From the NCBI GenBank assembly GCA_011033025.1, contig WFMF01000045.1, positions 372,001-436,000 on the forward strand: 64,000 bases of DNA. Reading direction: 5' to 3'. Of the stretch, positions 30,101-44,400 are shown in pieces (position 1 is the first letter of the stretch; every line of letters begins with the position of its first letter). Source of the stretch: Beroe forskalii. Lineage: Eukaryota > Ctenophora > Nuda > Beroida > Beroidae. Below the pieces are notes generated by a model that saw nothing but the letters and a program-made list of their open reading frames with translations, did no database searches and was not told the origin of the DNA. Both the position numbers and the translations under genes were made by a program.

Positions 30101-33100
30101 GCCCGAGGATTTGATGGTATTTTCAAATCCTTAAGTTCTGTGCAGCTGTTTTTAAACGTTGGTATCTCGTGCTTTTTCACTTCAAGAATTTGTTTTTAGG
30201 ACAAACCCCTCAGCCTTGATTATCTACAGTTTGCAATGCTCCACTCCTCTAATTCAATAACACCGAAGCAGCGGTAATACAATAGAAACGGGACACTCTG
30301 ATTGGCTTGTGTTTTTTTTTAGGAGTATCAACACGTGATCAGATAATTGCGTGATCAGAATTCCTAACTGCAGTTTCGTGAACAACACCTCCACTAAGAA
30401 TCTCAAATAGATTTAGGAAAATAAATTTCGTGAACCCTTCCTAATTTGTTTCCTAAGCGTTTTCCTTAGTTACTTTCCTAAATGTATTCCTAAACTGCAC
30501 TTAGGAATTTCTTTCGTGAAGGAGCTCCAGACACAAAACCCTCGTCTTTCCCTACAACTCAACCTAATGAGATAATGTTATGACAATCAGTAAAACGCAG
30601 TGATAATGACTATATTGATGTGACTACACCCCTGATGTCAAGCATCAGACTACCTGCTTGCCATAATATCCGCATACCCAGCCCAGGACACATGTTATCA
30701 TGAGACTATAATGGACACAGCATTATTGGTAGTACCTAATATACCAGGCTATAAGATATCGAGATAAGTCAAGATAGTCGAGGTCTACGTTCTGTGTGAA
30801 GTTTATATGAAACAAGTGGCGCTTATTTCTGCATCACCTTAATGTGATTGCCTGAAATCATGAATTCGACAATTCGACATCCCAGTCCCAAAAATTTTCG
30901 CTGCCTTAATTAATGCCTTAACATTATTTTCTTCAATTTCTTATATTTTGATGCCCCACTATTTGTATTGTCTGTAAATTATCAAGTCATATCTCGTCGT
31001 ATCTTCACTTTACAAGATGATGATATTAAGTCCTCCCTCCCCAGATTGACCTCCATCACATCGGACACGTTTGAGTACCAGGGGGAGGATATCATGGTCC
31101 TCTACGCAGCTTCAGGTATGTTTTTATAAACTCCATTATCTCTGAAGTTACGATATAAACAATGTTTTTATAGTGATTTAACATATCATAATATTGACGT
31201 CACCCACTTTTTCCGTGACATCATCACTTCTTATGTTCTGTTGGTATGGAGAAACTTGAGCTTTTTGTTTAAAATATTTCTTAACGGTTTGATGTATTTA
31301 CTTATTTAGATATATCATTGTGAAGAAATTCACAAGTTCTAGATTCTAGAAACCCGCCCTTCTACTCTTCTTTTAACGATAATTTCAAGATCACATTTGT
31401 ATATTTCCTATGAATCAAGCCCAAGCATTTTAATTTATTGAGATAACTGGTCTTTAGGAGTATTCCAAATCTGGCGTAACTAAGGAAAAGCTGAGTTCCA
31501 TGCCAAGTTCCGCCTATAAAAACTATAAGTAAACCACCCGGTACTACTAATTACCGAGCTACTTAATTACTTATTACCTCTCGTGTTCTCGTAGTAGCAT
31601 GTAAAACCTTACTAGAACATCACAATGTAAGACCTGTTAGAGTGGTACTGGTAATTGCATGGTTGTTATGGACTAATTAAAGGACCAGCTTCAAGGGTGA
31701 TCGTATACATCGCACCCTTGCCAATGAAGAATGAAGAACATCACTCAATTCCATGTATAACAAGAATTGCGCCCACACGCAATTCTTGTTCAGTCCTAGA
31801 TGTAGTTGTGGGCGCTAGATTTATCTCCCCGGAGCTTGAAGAGTTGGGGGACACCTGAAGCTCTAATGAATTTGTGAAGTCACGCTAAAATTGCTGTAAT
31901 CTATCTTGATTCACGGCCCCAAATTTCAACTTAGACGTACTAACAGCGAAATTTTTCATGTGATCAATCATCAACTTCTAATCAATGAAGTTTAAATTTG
32001 TGTTCGTGCGCGCGCATACTAACACGTGCCCCAAGGCGAATCAGGTGGCACGTGGCAAATAATTGCGCGCGCGAGAGTTCCCGCCGAATCACAGAACTCC
32101 TTCTAAAACTCTGCGCGGCTCTTTCATTTACGATAACTCCATTTTGTTACGAGTAACATTCTCTTTGACGTTGATTTGCACTTTTGATAATGATTCATCC
32201 TGCCTCCTTTTCATAAGATTCCTTGAGGGCGTAAATCATCATGAATTAAATATTTTTCTTAGCGATGAGGTATGTTAAACTTGCAAATTTGAACGGACAG
32301 TGCCAATAAAGTGGACTTTCGATCTTTTGATAGGAAAACTACACGTCAATTCATTCATAGGTTGAGCGAGGCATTGACAATGGAAGAAGAGCCGGGACCG
32401 TCAAATACTGAACAGTTACCTGCACTAAATCCATGTTGTGATGGTGATGAGTCAGAGAAATGCAAGCACAAATCCTGGCGCGAAGCCTCTTCTCGTTACA
32501 GAAACAATATTGATGACGTGGATGAGGCATTAGATAAGGCGAAAATACGTAGTGCAAAGTGGAGAAGCAGCAAGTCCGAGGAGGAAAAGGAGAAAGTGAG
32601 TAAGTGAGGGAGAAGATCAGAGAGTCGAAGGCAAGAAGAATACGACAGGAATCAAAAAATTCCCGCTTCTGGTGGTTGTTGAAGAGGAAGGACAAACGAC
32701 GGGTCGGATTCTGCATTCTTGCGTTCGGCTGGGAGATTGATCGTGCAAGAGGCTCAGGTTTTAGTCGATACAACGAATATCACAGACTTGAGGGTGAAGA
32801 AACTATTTTGCGATCAGATAGAAGAAATGGTCCAAATTAAATATGAGTTCAAGGAAGAATTCAAAAAATTTTATGATATGGTATCGGCGATAAAAAAATC
32901 ATTCTATCAAGTTGGATGAAATCCCTAAAAGTTTTGAAAACTATTTTAAAGATCGCCAGATAACGTTGACAAGTAATTTTGTTAGAAAATACATAGAATG
33001 TGAAAGTGATTCAATACTGTTTTAGCAATAAAAAAAAACTTAATTTAATAATAAAAAGACTTAAATTTCAATCGATCTCGAAATTCATTATATAAACTAT

Positions 33101-36100
33101 AAATTCCAAAATCCAACAAAATTAATTTCGTGGTGACCAGAGGATTGAACTGGAATATCTGAAAGCTAGCTCCAGCGCACGCAGCACATGATGCCACTAC
33201 ACCAAGCTAAACCGACGCGAGTGATATTATAAAGGAGCAATTGGTTGATGCGTATGACGAATTACCCCCACATTATGACAAATTACCCCCACATTATGAC
33301 GAATTACCCCCACATTATGACGAATTACCCCCACTTTCATTTTCCGGGCACTTTTCAGATTTAACAGTACGGATAAAGGTAGTATACACAAATTCTCTCA
33401 TAATCCTCCAAACCACATCCATTACTAACCCTCTTCAATGCCTTTTTGTAAGACAAAAAGGCGATTGGGGAGGGAAAAAATCTTGTTAAGACGACTTATA
33501 GTAGCGTGCTATAAAGTAATAAAGTATTGAAATTCTAACAATATCTTTCAAAACGTGGCTACTTAATAGTTTGATTAAGTGCTCGAAGTGAAAACATTTG
33601 ATCAAGAAGCTGAACAATTAATTACATTCCGTCTCTGAAGTAATTGTTTCTCAGTATTCAAAGTTAATTAATTAGTTAATTCTAATTGGGGTAGTTAAGG
33701 CTCACTAGAAGCTCGGAGTTAGGTGATGTGAGTTCCCCGGAATTCCATTGTTTGTCTAAGATCTTAAGATCGAATTAGCTGCTCACCTCTGGATCACAAA
33801 GGCACCCCACCACATCTGAAAAGTAGTTCTGTGGGTCTGTGAGGAGGCGAGCTTTGTCGCTTTGTTTCTAACTTATCAACTTCTTCCCAACGAAGTTCTC
33901 CGAATTCCACACAAAAGGTTGAGATAGTGACGTCAATGTCAGGGTTTTGAATAGTGAATTGGTGACATAAAACAGCCTGTTCTCCGTGGTGTGTTTAACA
34001 GATCCACATTCCAAGAGTTGCACATTGCTCAACACCATGATATAAGATCGATGAGGTTTGAAAACATGGTTTGAGTACCTACTAAGTCATGCCGTTGCTC
34101 ATGCTACTTGGTAATGTCCTCATTCCATTCATATTACTACAACTAAAGAATTCCAATTTCAAATTGTCAAAGAAGTATCATTCATAAGATTTTCTTTTTA
34201 GCTACAGAGTATGACGCAAATTTTACAATGAGCCATTTTACATCTTTTTAAACATTTCAAACCTTTAAACTCGAAAGTAATGTCAAAAGTGTAACACACA
34301 TTTCCAATGGTAACCAGATGTTTCAGTATATGACGATAATAACCATTTTAACTGTTTTCCACTCGGCACTGTTTCCCGCTTTAATATGCCCACACAAGAA
34401 AATGACGTCATTAACATAGCTTAACATAGTAAGTTTAGGACGTTGGATTGTCTATTTTTTGTGCGGGGTTAGTCCGCACACTCAAGTCTCAAGTCATCAT
34501 TCAAGCAGCTGATTATTGGTTACCACCGACTTAATCATACTAATTCACTGGAATATTGAAAATATAAACACTACTACTACTATGGTCCCCTTTAGTCTTG
34601 ACTCCGTGTTACGTAACAGTGGCTTTTACTTCAGATCGGAGTTTTTGAGCTTCAATCGAAGGTACTTATGTCATTTGTAAACTAAAAACTTACCAATGTA
34701 ACTGAAAAACCTTGAAAATTAAGCAACCATATTCCATAATTGCCATATTGAGTCTTTGTTGAGACCGTGGACTAATAATTTGAAATGTTTTAAATCTGTT
34801 ACACGTGACATGTCACGTGACGAATGTATCACGTGTTGCAGTTTCACAATGTAACTTCTTGTGGTAACTTGTAACTCTCCCACAATATTGTGCTTAGAAT
34901 GGGACGCGCACTGGCGGCATAACACACCATTGAGAATGGCAGTACTAAATAGGAGTTTATTAAAACATTAAAATAGGAGTAATAATAGCAATTTAGATTA
35001 TCATCATCTGGAAGCTGGACACGGTTTAGTGGACAATAATTGCAATTAAAGCGCTGTTTATCATATTATACGGGTCATTATAATATTGTTCTGACAGCAG
35101 TTTAACCACATGTTCTCTGGGTGATGGTCCGTGTATGTGTGTTCGTTTGTCTGTACGGTGTTGCAAGTGTTATTATGTCGGGCGTCGGCGCAGCCTAATC
35201 CTCGACATCAGCCCAAGTGCAGCCGAGTCTCAGCGCCACCGAGTCTGTCTTAATCCTAATCGCCTCCTTATCCAAACCTCCTGCCTATTTTTACCGTGTT
35301 CTCCCTGGTTAATGTGGCATCATGTTTGGTGTCATGGGTACCACTTCCCCTTCCACCTTCCAGATACGGTCCCCTTTGAGATATGGTACCCACACAAGCA
35401 TCTCTAATGATTGTCACGTGACGAATGTATCACGTGTTGCAGTTTCACAATGTAACTTCTTGTGGTAACTTGTAACTCTCCCACAATATTGTGCTTAGAA
35501 TGGGACGCGCACTGGCGGCATAACACACCATTGAGAATGGCAGTACTAAATAGGAGTTTATTAAAACATTAAAATAGGAGTAATAATAGCAATTTAGATT
35601 ATCATCATCTGGAAGCTGGACACGGTTTAGCGGACAATAATTGCAATTAAAGCGCTGTTTATCATATTATACGGGTCATTATAACTTTATAATATTGTTC
35701 TGACAGCAGTTTAACCACATGTTCTCTGGGTGATGGTCCGTGTATGTGTGTTCGTTTGTCTGTACGGTGTTGCAAGTGTTATTATGTCGGGCGTCGGCGC
35801 AGCCTAATCCTCGACATCAGCCCAAGTGCAGCCGAGTCTCAGCGCCACCGAGTCTGTCTTAATCCTAATCGCCTCCTTATCCAAACCTCCTGCCTATTTT
35901 TACCGTGTTCTCCCTGGTTAATGTGGCATCATGTTTGGTGTCATGGGTACCACTTCCCCTTCCACCTTCCAGATACGGTCCCCTTTGAGATATGGTACCC
36001 ACACAAGCATCTCTAATGGTCCAGAGCAAGCCGGGTGGTAGAATGAGTGGTATTGGTAGATCTGTAGAAGTGCCGGCTATTACCCGAGACTATCTGTCTC

Positions 36101-38437
36101 CAGAGATGGTACCAACACTCCAATACCAGTCCGTATTACACTCGTTTATCATCTGGAATGACTATACGGTGTAGCTTCATCAGAATAATGCATGATTTGC
36201 TTAAAAGTTTATATTCGACTGGTGTATAGTAGGTATGAAAATATGTAGGCCATCCATACTGCATGTACAATGTACAATGATTGTATTTGTCTATCTTTAC
36301 ATGTTTGTATTGTTGTTTATTGTTTTATGACTTTTTTAAGTATTTTTCAAGTCATGGTCATTGTCCTTATTATTTGTAATATATCCATTATCCATTGTCA
36401 CTTACAGATGATATCACACAGCGCCATATTGGTACATGTCTCATAAAACCTTTTGAATCCTAGGAAAGTACTCACCACCCATCAACAGTTGTAAACCATC
36501 ATGTGGACGTGTTCAGAAATAACTGCTGTGAAATTCCAAAAATTATTTTCCAAAATGTGACAAATTTTACAAAAATGGCTGCCAATCTTGAAACTTTCAC
36601 TCAAGAGGTCTGAAAATCTGATACATGGTCAATTATGATCTATTTATCACCATCTTATTTGTTTTGATCCTAAATTATTGTTGAAAGGCCAATTATGATA
36701 CCAAAATCACAGTAGTATCAGTTCTTGGCCCTGGACTGAAAAACTTGGTCTTATCCTCTTGTTGGAGTTCCTGAACATACTCTTGCACCTATTGTGAGTG
36801 CATTGATGAAATATGGTCGGAAAATCACAAGCAAATGGTCAAGTTATAATACAAAAGTCACATGGAAGCTATTATTCCTGCTATTGTGATAAAATGGCTA
36901 TAATACCGGAACCTTAAGCTTTGGCATCCTAATATTTTCAGAAAATATTCAAAATTGATAGGTTTTATGGTTTCACTGGACAAAAATTGATTTGCGGCCA
37001 TGGATGATACAAATGTCACACATCGAAAAATTTTCATCAAATTTTAGTGTGACAGCAATATTCGTGTTGATTGGAGTTGAAATACCATCATTTGAACGAA
37101 ATTTACTTAAAATAGTCGAACCTAATGAAACCAGTGGCTAGAATTGATTTTTAGCTGCATTTGATACGAATATCACAGTGTCAAAGTTAAAAAAGTGCTA
37201 CCTTGGCCATCGAATTTGTATACCACAGAAATAGTGTGATAAATGTATCATTAGCTAACCTAAGGACTGCAATCGAGTGTCAGACAATATGTTTAGTTCC
37301 AAATAGGCTATAGGAACATCAAAACATTTGGAAATGATACAAATATCACACTTTCAAAATTGAACTCTTTGACTGCAAAACGGTGATTTTTGTATCACTT
37401 TTGACCCAGCAGTGGATTTTGCAGTTTATACTATCTATTCAATGTTTATTTTAGATGCACCAAAAGTTCCCAAGTTCTTAGGACCTTTGTGATACACAAA
37501 ATCACATAAAGATTACTTTTATAGCATATTTTAGCCAAGATTTTAGATTTGTGACCTTTGTATCAATTTTTGATTGAAAAAGATATCCACATTACTCAAA
37601 TATGTTTAAAAGTAGTCAAATATTTCCATTAGACCAAGAAAGTGCTCGAAAAATAGATTTAAGATACCTAAATCACATGCTGAAATTCGGTAAATTTCAA
37701 AACAAAAACTGTGACTATTGTATCATCTTTAACCACAGACCAAAAATTTCGATTGGTATGGGTATATAATTTGGGTCACTCCATCCTCCTTAATTTTCAG
37801 ACAATTTCATTGATTGGTTAAACTTCTATGGCATGTAGTATCAATCCTAGAAATGTTTTTTTGTGATTTCTGTATCATTTCACTTTAAAGAATCATATCT
37901 CAGGATCTGATTGAGATAAAATATTCGTGATTTCAGGATCATGAAATATAAAGTTTCATCCTACATAAAAACTTTCCTTCCACCAATTTATTCTTCATCT
38001 TAGGCCTTTAAAACGCACAGAACCAAAAAAAGAATTTCACAGCAGTTATTTTTGAACGTGTCCATCTCTAAAATTCTCTTAAAGAATTATTAAGAACTCT
38101 AGAACTTAGTACTTTTGTAACTTTAGGAGAGACACGATATAGTTCTAAAATAGTTCTAAAAGAATTAAGAACTCAAGAACTCCAAAATTCCATAAGAATT
38201 ATTAAGAACTCTAGAATTTGGGACCTCAGCAAGGATACAATATATAGCTGTAGGTTATGGTGGCGGTAAACCACGTAACCACCATCTTATAAACCGGGAA
38301 ACCACCTTGCCATCCTGCTAGTGCTCAGTACAAATCATTATTATTACATGTTGAGATGGGAATGCTTCTCAGGGGCAGTAATAATGCAGGATTCTCTGGG
38401 ATTCTCTGGAATATGCACCATATACCTGACTGTTCCA

Positions 38438-38468
<31 letters not shown>

Positions 38469-41400
38469 TTAGCCTATAATAGGGATAATAAATTATCGTT
38501 TTATCCGGCTATCCTCTTATCCTCAACTCCCCCCACCTCTTCCATCACGAAATCATTCTTATCAAGTTATCATATTAAATTGACAACATCTTTCTGTTCT
38601 TACACGGACATCTTGATCCTCTTTAATTAGTAATGAAATTACAGCTTATTCCTAGCCTTGGTATTATGTTAAATATGCTCATAGCTCATTCTACTTCAAT
38701 CCAGATCTTGTTAGCACTGTGCTGAACATTGAATGGTTTATCTAGCTGATAGTGACTGCTTCACTGTTAGGAGCAGATATTCAGAGTGGCAAATACTCGG
38801 CAATATTATTATAGATTACCATAAAACAGTCCTGAGTGTCTATATCCCATTGTCCCACGGCTACCCTGTCAATTTCTAGACTCCACAAGATATAGTAATC
38901 TATAGATAGTTAATGGGAATCTCTGCCACGAGTCAGCGAGGAATCTTTCTAGGGAAGTAGGGATAAGGGAAATCGGCACTCATAGCTGCGGATGCTGACA
39001 AAGTCCATATGGTATTTTAATAGATTCCTTCTTTAAACTTTTAAACTCCGACTTTCAGACCGACTTCCAATCATCTAGAATTGTCAAAATCTTGAACATG
39101 ATTATTTCTACCAATTGGCAGCAGCAGTCAGCACAGTGTTAAGTGTAACTCGTTTTTGTAATGCCCTATGAGTACATTCGTATATTGAAAGCAACAATGG
39201 GGTAGGCTTCGAGAGTGCAACACTTCTTTCTTTTATTCGCAGTATTTGAACAATTCTAACGATTTCCAGTAAATATTTCTGTTACAAAGACACATATTAT
39301 TTACTATCGGTGTACCATATGACCATCAGCAAACAACCGCCCCAATGTCGCTCTTCAACAATGTTGATTCAATCGACATATGTTGCGAAGATTAGCACGA
39401 CCTCCCCTGGTTGTAGATTATCAAAGAAACACGCGGGTGTCATGGAGCTCCCACTTTCATCACAAATTCCATGTTTCTCTTTCGGACATATGGCTAATCA
39501 CTAATCAGCGGGGGCAATGGTCACGAGACTCCACTGATAGGTGGCAATCCCGCCGATTAAACATGTGTCAGTGTGTCAATCATTGCACACCTTCTGTTAC
39601 TCTGTGAAGTAATCCCGGGTTAATTGGTTCTACTGGCAGCTGTTTCAGGGCCTGTTCCTTTACGTGGAATTCACGCCCATGTCCTCACTAACCATGCCCT
39701 CATCACCAGTCGTAATATCATGTGTCATGGTGGCCCATGGACTATGGAATTCAATTTATGCTGTTGATTAAATGGAGTTACAAGGCTGGAAATGGTGCAC
39801 TGACGGACGGTTGGTTATGATTAATGACGTTATCATCAGATAGTTTTGTGTGATTATCTGATTATGGATTGATGACATCAGCTCGCATTTTTAGCTTTTT
39901 ATGTACCGTGACTTTCACTCTGCATTTTACGTAGTCCTACGTAACAAAGGGTGTTACACTTCACAATGTCTTCACATAACCCTTTTCTCCTTCTTTTCAC
40001 GGAAGCATTCCTGCAATAATGTTGTGTGATATAATGTGGACAGAGAGCTGCAAATTAGCTGGAAATTAGCCTGAGATTAGAGCAACTTGCGTTTCCTCCA
40101 AGGCACTCCCTCTATGTAATTGTAATGAATATGGACGTTCATCCTGGTTCGAGAGCTCATGTCATAACTTGAAGTTTTACCACATGTTGGAAATGATCAT
40201 ATAGGTACTGCAACTACCAGAGGCGTTCTGATTTGTATTGGATACAGTATGAATACACCTCTCTTTCCATAACAATATAAGATGCCTATTAGGCAGACAA
40301 AAGGTCTCCCTCGCGTTATCACGGGGTTTTACCAGTCTATTTATGCTGTATAGTTACAGGTAAAGGTCCCCCCTCCATTTAGACGGGTATTTACCCCTGC
40401 CTTCACCTGTTTATATGTGGTGTATTAGGAGTGAGTCTGTGACACATGGGATGCAGTTCCACGTCACTCATTCGTCATGTTAACCTCTGATAATGACGTA
40501 GTTCTCATCCGGCTACACTGGTGTGTGTGCGACCTCTCTCCTTCAGATATATCAGTGCTCCTTCATGAAACACATCGCTGCGATGACCCCCTCACACAGA
40601 GAAGTAGTCAGGGGTATAGAGCTTGCCTGTCACGTGATCAGACTTAATTTATTATATAATTTAATAAATAATAGTAGAGTTACTATCGCTGCTGTCACAC
40701 TCTCATACATGCCTGATGTAGGACCTGTGAAATGTCTCTCTTACCTCCCCACTGACAGAGGTTTATTGTATTATTATCATTACATTAAAGATGGTGTGTT
40801 ACGGGGGGAGAGAGGATCCCATTATTTATTTAATGTCACATTGCAACCCTCCGTAGACACGGGTGTCTAGGAGTCTGTCTCTCTTACTGAACGGTGTGTC
40901 CTTCTGAGCTGCCCTAGCCACTTAACTATCAGCATCCCCCCGAATAAATATCATTCTACCAAATTTCTAGATTGCCATGGGTTCCAGGCGCATTGAAGCA
41001 CAGAAGATTAGATGGATTAGAACAACAATTTCTGAGACTTCATTAAGAAGATTACTAGATTATTGATGCCCGGGCACTAAACAGTGAACATAATTCTACC
41101 TTGTAGGCACTGCTCAACTTCACAAGTACACACCGCCTGATCTTATCCCTTATATGCCAAGTGTTAGGACATTTTTCTTGATATGCTTTAGTTATCCGTT
41201 CACACCAAGTTGAGAATTAGAAATAAATAACGATTAAATAGTGAGCTGAAAATGCCCAAATATATCTGTATCATGTTACCGCCACTTAACTTGTCCCATC
41301 TTCTGTATCTTCTAAAGTACTCGGTGTGGCAGAAACACCCGAGAGAGAGAGACTCGAGAACACAAATCTAATCACTGCGAGGGCATCATCCACCACCAAA

Positions 41401-44400
41401 TTGCTGTTGAAAGTTGGAGTAAACTCCTCACTTTATTTAGGTATCATATCAAAGAAAAGGAGGAGAAAACGGTGATCATTGTCATGATATCAAATACACA
41501 CACTGCACTCCATCTCCGAGTCTTATTGGATTATGACATGTTTTAGTAGTGTGACATTCCACTACATACAAAATACTCTGTAGCTCTGGAGAGGGGACTG
41601 ATGGGTTGGTGTATCCCTTGATTTGATTACCAAGTTGATAGCACGGTGTGTGAGTGTGTGTAGCTGAGTAGGTGTACAAAGTATACGGCTCTAGGTGTAA
41701 ATACCCACCAGTTTTATCTAGAGTGGAAAAGAAGAGAATGGAAAGGTTTTTCAATTTACTTGGGCTTTGTTTTTGTGTAAATCTAATTACTTCCCTGTTT
41801 CAGATGTGGGAAAAGTCCACCGCATAGCCTTCATGCGTGATCAAGACAGCACAGTGCACCATACATCCTACAAAGTGGTTAGTAATCATTGTTTCTTTCA
41901 CTGAAAATTCTTCCTGCATACAATTCATAATTTGTATCGATTTTAAATTTAAATTGTATACACTGTACAATGTAATTTCTCCATTAATCCATTTTTCGTA
42001 GATATATTTTTTCATCTATACGTTTCGAACGTTTCATTGAAGATTATCTCACCAAAAACTTTGGTTAAATTTCCTGTAGGAATTTCATCCTTGATCTCAG
42101 GACCACAATATCTTAATCTCATAGCGAGACATCACGTGACTTGAGTGTATAATCCCACGTGACATGTTTCTTGCCTCTTAATATTGTATTCCCCTTCCCT
42201 TATTGCTTATTGCAATGACATACCAACATCTTATCTCCCCACTGTATTACTGTACAGTGTACAGTGATATTTACAAGTATTGCACAGTGGATGTGTTTAG
42301 GGGATGTGTTTCGCTCGATATCTGAGGGCGCATGACTTATCGCAATGGTTTCTTTCACCTTCCCATTTCGCTCGTATCATATGTAACATGTATTCCAGTT
42401 AAGTAACATAGCACGGCACGGTCATGTCCGCTCCCTCTCATCCATTTAAATATTAACCCTCATAATGTATTATACTATGACATTGGAAGATAGAGAACTT
42501 TCAGCGACAGTGATACACCGTGTAGATTATGATATTAGAGTATTATACCAGTTATGTTGTAGAATACAGAGTCTGAACTCTGGAGAGAAGGAGAGAACGG
42601 TCTGGCAGATTAAAGCAGATTTTAGTGTTCCACCATCTCCATCTTCTTCTTCCCAACTAGAGAGTTGTTACAAAGACTTGATTTAGATTAAATCCTCTCC
42701 GTAAGACGGCGGGTTTTAATGTATTTTACTGGCTAATTTGGAGATTAAAGGAAATTTCTCAAAGACTTGGAACCTGCCTAGTTTATAATACGTCGTAATG
42801 GGAGGGTTGCAGGTTCCAAGTCAACTATTATAAGATTCGTGCGTGCAACTGCGCACTATTGCTACTTTAGACTCTTTAGTCACGGACTAACACGCCCACA
42901 CGGGTTTTACTGAGTAACCCCCAACACTGAGTTGTAGAATAGTCGTCAGTGTGATGAACACGGATAGTTACGCCCAACACATTATGTCTTTGTCCCCAAT
43001 TTACTAACATTTCCCCACTTTTCCAGGGAGATGGGCCGGTTCAGCAAGTCTCGTTTGGGGAGGGTCACGTCTACGCACTGGGGTCTAACTGGCTGACCAG
43101 TGTACCTACAAAACAGGAGTGTTCTGCACCAAGCTGCGGGTGAGTGTCTTGTGAGGGTGTTTATTTCCTTGTACTTCAATGATTGAAATCCTGGAAATGA
43201 TGATTATTTGATTTTCCAAAGCTTGGGATCCCAAGATCTCTCGTAACATTAGTTTGTGAGAACTTCTACTCCAAGCTTTACACGCACATCGTCTTGATGA
43301 CAGGAGGTTTTCTCCTCCTGATAGAAAGTCTGACAAGCACTAAGTAAAGTTCTGGCTTGCTGGTCACGTGACGGAAATTTTCAGTGGCTACCAAATCTCG
43401 CACGTACACACATACGTTCACGTCTGTCGTCAATTAGGCCTTTTCAATCGTATTTCACCTGTCCGCTCAACTCTTGAAATCTAACGCATTTTTGAGGTTT
43501 TCGTATCATTGCCAATACGAATTACTGGGTTTGCGGTCCACTGGTATTATTTGGATGTTTGCTGAGAGTTTAGACCTCAGTGATACAATGTAAACAGGAT
43601 CTTAATTCCCGGAAACAGGATATAGGTTACACACAGAGTCACAATCAGTGCTTGATTCTATCTTACATACAGTCACAAAGTGCTTGAATCTATCGATTAA
43701 TAAATAATTACCCGGCCCGTAAATCGATTATATCATGAATAATACGTTTATCATGACTGCACAGCGCACATACTTATGTGCTGTAATCAGGGCTTTGTCC
43801 TGAGAGCCACACAATACCGCACCCAAACAGTAAGTATTCCTGAGCACGTGCAAGTTGGAGCTTACAACGATGACGTCATTAGGGAGCTCTAACTACAGTG
43901 AGTTGATGACGTTGAACTGCCTATGTCATGGGACTGGGTTTCTGTATGCGAGACCTATGATAACAAGATCTCTGAAATATATTCTGTACTTAATACTGCT
44001 TATTTAATTCCCTAATTACAGCTTGGTTCTGTACCCAGCTTAAATAGGCAGTACACGATGTCATCAACTTACTTCATCGCACTATGATAGTGACAACATG
44101 TAGTAACCGCCTGTTTCTTGCGGGGACACGTTAAGTACGAGACATCCCCCTCTAATGATGTGATGATCCCTAGCGATTATCTACTCGATTATCTAATTAT
44201 CTTAGATCTGATTATATTCTGAAAACAGACTCTATCATCACCCCACTGTCACCCTGCAGCTAACTTTCAGGGGGTGTCTAGGAGGTAGCACCTTACAATG
44301 ATATAGGTGCACGTAGTAGGTGATTTCATTATCTGGTGGCGAGATGACACCACCAATGATGACATCACTGTTTTTAAAACACGCGATGTGTGGTGATGAC

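Larger units (their letters stand above)
31116..41803 (+). other. Intron 12 (10.7 kb)
   Basis: A repeat-rich intron. Separate entries cover a hairpin (31759-31790), coding-like fragments (32311-32919), a tRNA-like sequence (33129-33216), a 21 bp minisatellite (33253-33336), a tandem duplication (34811-36018), a 1.56 kb inverted-repeat element (36504-38063) and a CT microsatellite (38437-38468). Paired AATTATTAAGAACTCTAGAA words lie at about 38084 and 38197. From about 38500 to 41800 I see nothing more specific. Confidence 0.75.

Noticed and set aside
35135-36016. Two identical 90-codon open frames
   Set aside because: They are identical only because the 0.6 kb DNA segment is duplicated. The peptide has no recognisable features.
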